The notes under the pieces are model-generated. The model saw only the letters and a list, made by a program, of their open reading frames with translations. It made no database searches and was not told the origin of the DNA. From Thermococcus sp. (GTDB lineage: Archaea; Methanobacteriota_B; Thermococci; Thermococcales; Thermococcaceae): a stretch of DNA of 5,090 nucleotides. Shown here piece by piece: positions 1-5,052 of this stretch. Every line of letters starts with the position of its first letter. The first letter of the stretch is position 1. Location of the stretch: positions 1 through 5,090 of the forward strand of contig NZ_JAMONU010000207.1 of NCBI RefSeq assembly GCF_027066465.1, read 5' to 3'. A program made the translations under genes and the position numbers.

Positions 1-374
1 TCGGCCTCGACAAAAGGCTTGCCCTCGGAAAGATAAACGACCCGGTCATAGCCGTTGATATAAAGGTCGGTGAGGTTATGAGCGTCGCCAAGCATCCCAA
101 CGCCGACAGGCTTCTCGTCACCAACGTCAACATCGGCGACCGAGCCATTACCGTCGTCACCAACGACTTAACGGTTAAGGAAGGAAACCGCGTGGCGGTC
201 GCTTTGCTCCCGCCGGCCAACTTCAGGGGAATAGTCAGTGAGGGCATGTTCCTCGGCGCTGGAGAGGGCGTTCTCAAAGATGTGAAAGGCGAAATCGGTG
301 GCCTGCCCAAGGGCATTCCGCTGGAAGCCTTAAACGAGACGAGGAACTTGGTCGAGGCGTTCTTGAAGGGGTGA
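1..374 (+). CDS. tRNA-binding (OB-fold) domain protein, 3' part only
   Basis: The reading frame is open from base 3 to the TGA at 372-374, so the gene starts left of the window; the ATG at 78 lies inside the conserved domain and is not the start. The visible 123 residues hold a tRNA-binding domain of the MetG C-terminal / EMAP-II / Trbp111 type. It runs from VDIKVGEV through HPNADRLLV, a central VTNDLTVKEGNRVAVALLPPA stretch (residues 69-89 of the fragment) and the family's RGIVSEGMFLGA signature. This fold binds the outside corner of tRNA. It occurs as a stand-alone protein, at the C-terminus of methionyl-tRNA synthetase, or inside the PheRS beta chain. The extra tail after the domain (GGLPKGIPLEALNETRNLVEAFLKG, given here in two parts: GGLPKGIPLEALN and ETRNLVEAFLKG) suggests the thermococcal stand-alone 'tRNA-binding protein' rather than MetRS, but the missing upstream part would decide this. 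Composition is near 55% GC in the line I counted, like the right-hand genes. Confidence 0.93.
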   Translation, partial: GLDKRLALGKINDPVIAVDIKVGEVMSVAKHPNADRLLVTNVNIGDRAITVVTNDLTVKEGNRVAVALLPPANFRGIVSEGMFLGAGEGVLKDVKGEIGGLPKGIPLEALNETRNLVEAFLKG

Positions 375-375
375 C

Positions 376-390
376 TTTTCGCTTTTTGTT
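376..390 (+). terminator. T-rich terminator after the tRNA-binding protein gene
   Basis: Immediately after the stop codon come a T4 run (376-379) and a T5 run (383-387), and a second pyrimidine-rich stretch lies at about 421-438. Archaeal RNA polymerase ends transcription on such non-template T-runs without needing a hairpin. No convincing stem-loop precedes them. The placement is right, but the runs are short. Confidence 0.45.
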
Positions 391-511
391 CCTGTTCCGA
401 TGTATTCACTAGCCTACTTGATTACTCTTCTTTCTTTTGGCTTATCTCAATCGTAAAACCCAACTCTGAATAAATTTATACTTGAAAAAAAGGAAAAAAT
501 TTTACCAATAG

Positions 512-531
512 TAAAAGAAAAAGCTTATATA
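512..531 (+). promoter_or_regulatory. BRE/TATA promoter of the secreted-protein unit
   Basis: TTATATA at 525-531 is a good archaeal box A, preceded by a purine-rich run (about 512-522, AAAAGAAAAAG-like) that fits the TFB recognition element. Initiation would be expected about 24-27 bases downstream, near 552-556. That gives a leader of about 25 bases containing the strong ribosome-binding site at 565-572. A second TATA-like string (TTTATA, 475-480) lies 50 bases upstream and could be an alternative or older promoter. Confidence 0.72.
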
Positions 532-564
532 TGCTAACGTTAATAAGTGTTATGAAAAACTCTT

Positions 565-572
565 AGGAGGTG
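565..572 (+). promoter_or_regulatory. Shine-Dalgarno site that sets a TTG start at 579
   Basis: AGGAGGTG is a nearly full match to the archaeal 16S anti-Shine-Dalgarno sequence. It is six bases from the TTG at 579. The in-frame GTG at 570 lies inside this site and so cannot be the start it serves. Confidence 0.8.
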
Positions 573-578
573 GACCAC

Positions 579-1565
579 TTGAGATGGAAGTCATTGTTCG
601 CAGTCCTGTTGGGACTGCTAGTTATCACAATGGGAGTTGGTAGTGTTAGTGCCACAGTATACCGAGGGGTTGTAGTCTCTCCTGAAAACCCAGCTTGGGT
701 CATTAACGCGACTAATGTAACTAATGTAAATAAAAACATTTTTATCTCTCCATCAATTATCAAAAAGAGAAAAGAAACAATAGGAATAAACAAAGAAATG
801 TCCACTTATCCACCATATGAGCCAGAGCCAGAATGGTTCTTTGATGAAGACCAAGTAACTATGAGCTTTAACAAGTCAATATCATATAGCTATAAGGGAA
901 TTGTATATTTGGCATTTACTTGGCATGCAGATATTGGGTATAACAGCATACCAAATGCAGGAACACCTGATAAGATAGTCATTTTAATTCCCTGGGAGGT
1001 TAACAAAACTACAGGATTTTGCCAAGAAGAAACTTCTTGGTGCCAATTAATGCAGGATGACAAGCCTTCAGTTTACGTGGAAGCTCCAAACGAAGATGCC
1101 ATTAGCGTTCAGGTTCCCAATATTCTCATTGAAAAAAAGGTTGGCAGAACCGCGTTTAGATTTAGAGAAGTCATAATTGAGGTTCCCGAAAACTTAGTAA
1201 ATGAAGGAACTATCTACGTTGGATTTACACCAATAACCAAGTTCTATGGTAGCAAACTTCCTTTCATTATGGCATACATTCACACTTGGCAATGGATTGG
1301 ATCTGGAACTTTAACAGCACTTTTAACTTTATCTGCCTTGTTCCCACCTTCATCGCCTTTAGGGAGTCTCATCCTGACTGGAACGATAAATCTGGCAGTC
1401 TATGAACTTGGTCCATCTGTAGTTGAACCTCACGAATGGATGAAGAGCACTAGCTTCAATAAAATCTCAATAACTCCAAGTGACTATCCAGAAAGAACAT
1501 CACCACAGCCACCATGCTTTAAAGGGATATGCCCAGTAAACTTGTATGGAGGAAACGCCAAATGA
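579..1565 (+). CDS. Secreted, probably glycosylated protein of unknown function (AT-rich gene)
   Basis: I do not recognise this 328-residue protein. Starting at TTG 579, it has a classical Sec signal peptide: RWK, then a hydrophobic core (residues 5-21), then a likely signal-peptidase cut after SVSA (residue 25). Starting at the GTG at 570 would only add three residues before the signal, and that codon is inside the ribosome-binding site. The mature part has four N-glycosylation sequons (N43, N46, N98, N142), a proline/acidic patch near 77-85, and beta-rich text such as KIVILIPWEV. It has exactly four cysteines in two close pairs, C148/C155 and C313/C318, suggesting two disulfides. Residues about 240-275 are hydrophobic with a PPSSP turn and might insert as a hairpin or pack inside. 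Composition is about 22-47% GC in the lines I counted, with many ATA, TTA and AAA codons, against roughly 50-70% on the right. This suggests recent transfer or a fast-changing surface gene. Its stop overlaps the start of the next gene by four bases, so the two are probably made together. Confidence 0.85.
   Translation: MRWKSLFAVLLGLLVITMGVGSVSATVYRGVVVSPENPAWVINATNVTNVNKNIFISPSIIKKRKETIGINKEMSTYPPYEPEPEWFFDEDQVTMSFNKSISYSYKGIVYLAFTWHADIGYNSIPNAGTPDKIVILIPWEVNKTTGFCQEETSWCQLMQDDKPSVYVEAPNEDAISVQVPNILIEKKVGRTAFRFREVIIEVPENLVNEGTIYVGFTPITKFYGSKLPFIMAYIHTWQWIGSGTLTALLTLSALFPPSSPLGSLILTGTINLAVYELGPSVVEPHEWMKSTSFNKISITPSDYPERTSPQPPCFKGICPVNLYGGNAK
1548..1552 (+). promoter_or_regulatory. Ribosome-binding site for the membrane protein gene
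   Basis: GGAGG lies inside the last codons of the secreted-protein gene, nine bases before the ATG at 1562. This supports 1562 rather than the in-frame ATG at 1529, which has no such site and would overlap the upstream gene by 37 bases. Confidence 0.65.
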
Positions 1566-2089
1566 CACTGGAGAGGAATGTCCTGAAGATTGCCCGCTTT
1601 CTTTCCACTTTTGTCAGGGGGTTTGTCTCAGTCCTGATATTCGGGAGCCTCGTTGCGGTTGAGGCGGTTTACAAGAGCGACTTCTGGCATCTCTTAGGGA
1701 GCTGGTTGAAGTTTGGCATCATCTTTGGCGTTCTTTACGCTCACGGTACGTACCTTGAGTTCTCAAAAAAGAACGTCGAAAGGGGTCTTCCCTCATGGGC
1801 CGCCGAGAGAGTTGCCCAGTCCTTGATTCCTTGGATTCTTCTCGATTCGATTGTGATGTTCGGTGTCGTGATTCCGGTGGGTGGTTACATAAGCGGGCTT
1901 CTCTACGTTGCCTGTGGTTTTCCAGCCTTCATCGTGGCAATCACTGTTGCCTCCACCGTCGATGGACTGTTTCGGGGCTGGATATACTCCCGCATTGGCC
2001 TTCCTGAGAAACCTGGTTTCATCTACATCAAAATCGCAGGGAGAATCGTAAAAAGCAGGGAGAAAGCTAAATCCCAACCCTCTTCCTGA
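1562..2089 (+). CDS. Four-helix integral membrane protein, unknown function
   Basis: This 175-residue protein begins at ATG 1562, within an ATGA overlap with the upstream stop, and has a GGAGG site nine bases before it. Hydrophobicity by eye suggests four membrane helices at residues about 18-37, 47-65, 88-107 and 110-136. Positive residues in the N-terminal tail (R5, K9, R12, R19) and the basic C-terminus (K157, R161, K164, R166, K168, K170) would place both ends inside the cell. The loop at 66-87 is charged (EFSKKNVERG) and would also be inside. There is no conserved catalytic or transporter motif I can name. Composition is about 48-58% GC in sampled lines, clearly higher than its AT-rich partner, so the two genes may have different histories despite being coupled. 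Its last 23 bases overlap the end of the wor4-like gene on the other strand. Possible roles are a membrane partner, exporter or protector for the secreted protein, but nothing in the sequence proves any of these. Confidence 0.82.
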   Translation: MTLERNVLKIARFLSTFVRGFVSVLIFGSLVAVEAVYKSDFWHLLGSWLKFGIIFGVLYAHGTYLEFSKKNVERGLPSWAAERVAQSLIPWILLDSIVMFGVVIPVGGYISGLLYVACGFPAFIVAITVASTVDGLFRGWIYSRIGLPEKPGFIYIKIAGRIVKSREKAKSQPSS

Positions 2090-3923
2090 CGGCCTCCAAA
2101 GCCCGCTCCGCGTCTTCCTTGAACTCCGGATAGCCGAGCTCTTCCATCGTCTCCGGCAACGGGACGCCGAGCTCCTCGTGCCAGCCCCTGAGCCTGTAGA
2201 ACTCCTTTCTGGCCTCGAGGAAGTCGTTGTAGTCGATGAAGGCCTTGTTGCCCTTGGCCGGGCCGTCTGGCTCCGGCTCCCACCAGCGCGGTGGAATCGT
2301 GTCGTCGAGCGGAGGCGTCACCCAGTCGAGGGCGTCGTGGATTCTGGCGATGCTCTCAACAGCCTGGGCAATTTTCCTGAGCCTCTCGACCGTCCATTCC
2401 TCGCCGGTCGCGAGCGAGTAGAACCTCGCCAGGTCTTCCATCTTGTAGGACACGAACTTGCAGACCCCGAGCATGTCGGTGATGTAGCTTTCGTCCCTGC
2501 CCTCTATGAGCGAAGGCACGAGCTCTTTAGCGGGTCCCTGGTTCGGCAGCTGATGGGGCCTCGGCCAGCCCCTCAGGTGGGAGGCCCCGACGTCAGCGGT
2601 GGCGTAGCTGAGGGCGTAGGTTCTCCTTCCGCGCGGGTCCCATGCGGGCGCTTCCATGCCCTTCACGTGCACGGCGAACTCGCAACCTCTACCGAGCCTC
2701 TCGCAGGCCCTCTTTACACCATCGGCAAGAATCGCCCCGATGCCCTTCCTCTCGGCCATCAGCTTGATGAGCTTTTCCTCAGCCCCCTCGTCGCCGAAGC
2801 CCCTGACCGGGAACCCTATCTCCTCCTCGCTTATGAGGCCCCTCTCGACCAGCTCGAAGAACCATGCTATCGTGTTGCCCGCCGCTATGCTGTCGAGGCC
2901 GAGGTTGTTGACGAGCCAGTTGAAGTAGGCCACCGCTGGAAAGTTGAAGACGCCCGTTGCCGCTCCAAGCATCGCGATGCTCTCGTACTCGGGCTTGACG
3001 CGGATTTTCCTGCCCTTGTATTCGACCTCTACATACCTGGCGCACTTAATCGGACAACTCTTGCCGTGGACGAACCACTCTGGAGTTATCTCGTACTTCT
3101 TGACCTCGTCCCCGCTCAGACTCTCCGCCAGCTCCTCCGGAATGTAAGGCCTTGAGAAGTTGTAGGCCGGGCTCATTCCGAGCGAGGCGGAGCTCCTGAC
3201 CCCGTCGCTCGTCCCGTAGTTCCTCAGGTGCTCGTACTTCGGGTCGGTCGCGAAGTGCTCGTAGAACTCCTGCCACAGTTTCTGGAACTCCTCCGGGCTG
3301 GCAACCTCCGGCTTTTCACCGGGCTCAACCACAACGGCCTTAACCTTCTTGCTCCCGAGGACGGCTCCAAGACCGCCCCTTCCGCTCGCGCGCTCGGTGT
3401 CGTAAATCACGTTGGCAATCCTGCTGAGCCTCTCGCCGGCCGGGCCAATTAAAGCTAAGCTCGCCTTCGGATGCTCTCTCCAGAGTTCTTTGGCAACCTC
3501 GTAGTTGCCCCTGCCCCAGAGGTGCTTCGCATCCCGGATTTCGACCTCCCCATCGTGGACGTGGAGGTAAACCGGCTCTTCCGCCTTCCCCTCGATGATT
3601 ACCGCGTCGAAGTGGCCCTTGAGCTTGGGTCCGAAGGCGTCTCCACCGCTTGAATCGCTGATTAGCCTCGTCTCGGGGCTCTTGCTAACGGCTATGACCT
3701 TGCTCGAACCCGGAATGAGGCCGGTTAATCCACCGGTCGCGAAGACGAACTTGTTGGCCGGGCTGAGCGGGTCGGTTCCCGGCGGAACCTCCCGGTAAAT
3801 CAGGTAGTAGCCGAGGCCCTTTCCGCCGACGAACTTCCTTATCACCTCATCGGGAAGTTCCTCGTAGGTGACCTTTCCCTCGGTCAGGTTCACGCGAGCT
3901 ATCCTGTTTTTGTATCCGTACAT
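2067..3923 (-). CDS. wor4: Tungsten-containing aldehyde:ferredoxin oxidoreductase family enzyme, WOR4-like
   Basis: This 618-residue protein is full length for the AOR family, which binds a tungsten bis-pterin and an iron-sulfur cluster and passes electrons from aldehyde oxidation to ferredoxin in the cytoplasm. The N-terminal domain (1 to about 205) starts MYGYKNRIARVNL and has DPLSPANK, the SSGGDAFG pterin-side loop, IIEGKAEEPVY and GRGGLGAVLGSKK with R182. Domains 2 and 3 carry the cluster cysteines C290, C294 and C488, the GLD segment at 342-344, DPRG at 429-432, H449 (equivalent to the active-site His of AOR), and the C-terminal FYRLRGW. The usual CxxCxxxC motif is incomplete: its first Cys is Gly287. 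I call it WOR4-like from length, the neighbouring adhD (the same pair as I recall in P. furiosus) and the altered cluster motif; WOR5 or an uncharacterised member is possible. ATG 3923 is chosen because GGAGGTG lies six bases upstream; the GTG at 3932 is inside that site. Confidence 0.92.
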   Translation of the reverse strand: MYGYKNRIARVNLTEGKVTYEELPDEVIRKFVGGKGLGYYLIYREVPPGTDPLSPANKFVFATGGLTGLIPGSSKVIAVSKSPETRLISDSSGGDAFGPKLKGHFDAVIIEGKAEEPVYLHVHDGEVEIRDAKHLWGRGNYEVAKELWREHPKASLALIGPAGERLSRIANVIYDTERASGRGGLGAVLGSKKVKAVVVEPGEKPEVASPEEFQKLWQEFYEHFATDPKYEHLRNYGTSDGVRSSASLGMSPAYNFSRPYIPEELAESLSGDEVKKYEITPEWFVHGKSCPIKCARYVEVEYKGRKIRVKPEYESIAMLGAATGVFNFPAVAYFNWLVNNLGLDSIAAGNTIAWFFELVERGLISEEEIGFPVRGFGDEGAEEKLIKLMAERKGIGAILADGVKRACERLGRGCEFAVHVKGMEAPAWDPRGRRTYALSYATADVGASHLRGWPRPHQLPNQGPAKELVPSLIEGRDESYITDMLGVCKFVSYKMEDLARFYSLATGEEWTVERLRKIAQAVESIARIHDALDWVTPPLDDTIPPRWWEPEPDGPAKGNKAFIDYNDFLEARKEFYRLRGWHEELGVPLPETMEELGYPEFKEDAERALEAVRKRVGI

Positions 3924-4750
3924 CAAACACACCTCCGGGCTTTCTCCCTATCTTCCCTGCTCAACCTCCAGCCCATAGCTCCCGCGTTCTCTTCCACGTG
4001 CTCCTTCCTGCCGGCCTTGGGAATCGCTATAACGTTCTCCTCCCATATCAGGTAGTTTAGCGCGACCTGGGTCGATGTTTTTCCGTATTTTCTCCCAATC
4101 TCGGCCAGGCATGGGTTCCTCGCGAGGGAACCCTTCTCCAGCGGGGTGTAAGCTATTAGTGCAATCTTTTCCCGCTTCATGTAGTCGAGCAGACCGCTCG
4201 TTTCGGGCCAGCGGTCGCGAAGGGAGTACTTCACCTCGTTGGCAACGATTTCGTACTTCCTCATTGCCTCTTGGGAGCGCTTGAGAAGCTCCAAATCGAA
4301 GTTGCTGACGCCGATGTAGCGGATGAGACCCTCATCAACGAGTTCTTCCAACGCGTGTAAAGTTTCCTCTATCTTCCTCCAGCTGTCGCCGGGCCAGTGG
4401 AGGAGGTGCAGGTCAATGTACGTGCCCAGTCTTTTCGCGCTCGCCCTTACCGCTCTCTTCGCCCTCTCGTAGCCGAAGTTCGTGGGCCAGACCTTGCTGA
4501 TGATGAAAAGCTCGTCCCGGTCAAAGCCCTCGATGGCCCTTCCGACGAGCTCCTCCGAGTGGCCGGCGCCGTAGAACTCGGCGGTGTCTATGAGGTTAAT
4601 TCCCAGCTCAAGGCCGTAGCGGAGAACCTCAACGCTTTCCCTGTCGCGCGAGTAATCGGGTCTTTCGTAGCCGCCTATTCCCCAGGTGCCGAGGCCAATC
4701 GCTGTGACCCTGTCGGCACCTATAACCTTCAAATCCTCAAAAACGCCCAC
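3923..4750 (-). CDS. adhD: AdhD-type aldo/keto reductase (NAD(P)H-dependent alcohol dehydrogenase)
   Basis: This 275-residue protein is a complete (alpha/beta)8-barrel aldo/keto reductase, very like P. furiosus AdhD as I remember it. Family members interconvert aldehydes or ketones and alcohols using NAD(P)H in the cytoplasm. The catalytic tetrad is D55 (in NLIDTAEFYG), Y60, K86 (in IISKVWPT) and H118 (in LHLLHWP). The family signature at 141-151 (GLIRYIGVSNF) and YTPLEKG at 201-207 follow. The cofactor-phosphate region AIPKAGRKEHVEEN (242-255) has K245 and H251, the positions that in AdhD govern NAD versus NADP use, so dual cofactor use is likely. The start is GTG 4750, with AGGTGAT just upstream; there is no in-frame ATG near it. 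The stop shares one base with the wor4 start in TGATG, so the two are co-translated. Together they could partition a carbonyl between reduction here and ferredoxin-linked oxidation by the partner; the substrate is not readable from sequence. Confidence 0.95.
   Translation of the reverse strand: MGVFEDLKVIGADRVTAIGLGTWGIGGYERPDYSRDRESVEVLRYGLELGINLIDTAEFYGAGHSEELVGRAIEGFDRDELFIISKVWPTNFGYERAKRAVRASAKRLGTYIDLHLLHWPGDSWRKIEETLHALEELVDEGLIRYIGVSNFDLELLKRSQEAMRKYEIVANEVKYSLRDRWPETSGLLDYMKREKIALIAYTPLEKGSLARNPCLAEIGRKYGKTSTQVALNYLIWEENVIAIPKAGRKEHVEENAGAMGWRLSREDREKARRCV
3930..3936 (-). promoter_or_regulatory. Shine-Dalgarno site that sets the wor4 start at 3923
   Basis: GGAGGTG on the minus strand sits inside the last codons of adhD and is six bases before the ATG whose first base is 3923. 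The in-frame GTG at 3932-3930 is part of this site, so the longer MCLMYG start is rejected. MYG is also the common beginning of AOR-family proteins. Confidence 0.82.
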
Positions 4751-4753
4751 ACT

Positions 4754-4760
4754 ATCACCT
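4754..4760 (-). promoter_or_regulatory. Ribosome-binding site for adhD
   Basis: AGGTGAT on the minus strand precedes the GTG start at 4750 with three bases between. It supports GTG as the initiator, although the spacing is slightly shorter than for the other genes here. Confidence 0.65.
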
Positions 4761-4774
4761 AATAAAATAGAAGC

Positions 4775-4786
4775 GTTTAACCTCTT
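4775..4786 (-). promoter_or_regulatory. Possible BRE/TATA promoter for adhD-wor4
   Basis: On the minus strand, GGAAACCTTAAAA gives a TTAAAA box at about 4780-4775 preceded by a GAAAC-like recognition element. It is the best box in the 78-base spacer between the small membrane protein gene and adhD. Its weakness is distance: initiation 24-27 bases downstream would fall at about 4751-4754, so most of the ribosome-binding site would not be in the RNA. Either initiation is nearer the box, or the real promoter lies elsewhere. Confidence 0.4.
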
Positions 4787-4816
4787 TTAAGGTTTCCGTT
4801 TGAACGCTAAGATGGA

Positions 4817-4821
4817 CAAAA
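4817..4821 (-). terminator. Short T-run after the small membrane protein gene
   Basis: On the minus strand a T5 run lies about 8 bases after the stop of the small membrane protein gene and before the adhD promoter candidate. It could be a weak archaeal terminator separating the two units. The run is short and no hairpin accompanies it. Confidence 0.3.
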
Positions 4822-4828
4822 ATGGGAA

Positions 4829-5035
4829 TCAAACTTCCTCGAGCTTCTTTCTGACCTCCTCCGTGTTCCTCTTTGTCTCCTCCAAAGCCGTCCTGAGCCG
4901 CTCAAGCTCAATTTTAAGTTCGTGAAGTGACTTGTTCATCTGGTAAAACGCGAACACGAGTATAACGAGCAGGATAAGCCCTATTATGACTGAAATCCAA
5001 CCACTTGGAGTTGCCATATGCTCACCCCACGGCAT
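4829..5035 (-). CDS. Small single-pass membrane protein with C-terminal coiled coil
   Basis: This 68-residue protein has one hydrophobic helix (residues about 13-31, WISVIIGLILLVILVFAFY) followed by a charged helix to the end. Hydrophobic a/d positions M33, L37, L40, L44, L47, L51, T54, T58, V61 and L65 alternate by three and four without a break, a textbook two-stranded coiled coil. The few positive residues before the helix and many after it put the coil in the cytoplasm. The layout resembles small bacterial DUF948-type anchors, but I claim only similar form. The start is uncertain: ATG 5035 has GGAGG 11 bases upstream and GGTGA three bases upstream, while the in-frame ATG at 5017 (a 62-residue form starting MATPSG) has a good GGTGA four bases upstream. 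It follows a possible upstream gene by 17 bases and probably shares its transcript. Function unknown; membrane tethering or oligomerisation is an inference. Confidence 0.78.
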   Translation of the reverse strand: MPWGEHMATPSGWISVIIGLILLVILVFAFYQMNKSLHELKIELERLRTALEETKRNTEEVRKKLEEV

Positions 5036-5052
5036 TTTTCACCACTCCTCCT

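Noticed and set aside
78..80. ATG at 78 as the start of the first gene
   Set aside because: The frame is open upstream to the window edge and the residues before it (VDIKVGEV) are the first strand of the tRNA-binding domain.
391..524. Possible small RNA (C/D box type) in the left spacer
   Set aside because: A CTGA string is present, but no RTGATGA box C lies at suitable spacing on either strand and no stable stem was found by eye.
563..805. An 80-codon minus-strand frame with hydrophobic text
   Set aside because: It lies antisense to the signal peptide and early mature part of the secreted protein and crosses its promoter leader. The hydrophobic look comes from the AT-rich complement.
1529..1531. 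ATG at 1529 as the start of the membrane protein
   Set aside because: It has no good ribosome-binding site and would overlap the upstream gene by 37 bases. ATG 1562 has GGAGG at proper spacing and an ATGA overlap.
2178..3155. A 325-codon open frame on the plus strand
   Set aside because: It is fully antisense to the wor4-like gene, whose family motifs are clear. The long frame is explained by GC-rich codons on the other strand. It is rich in Arg, Val and Pro with no recognisable domain.
4397..4762. A 121-codon open frame on the plus strand
   Set aside because: It is antisense to the well-conserved adhD gene and has no ribosome-binding site or family resemblance.
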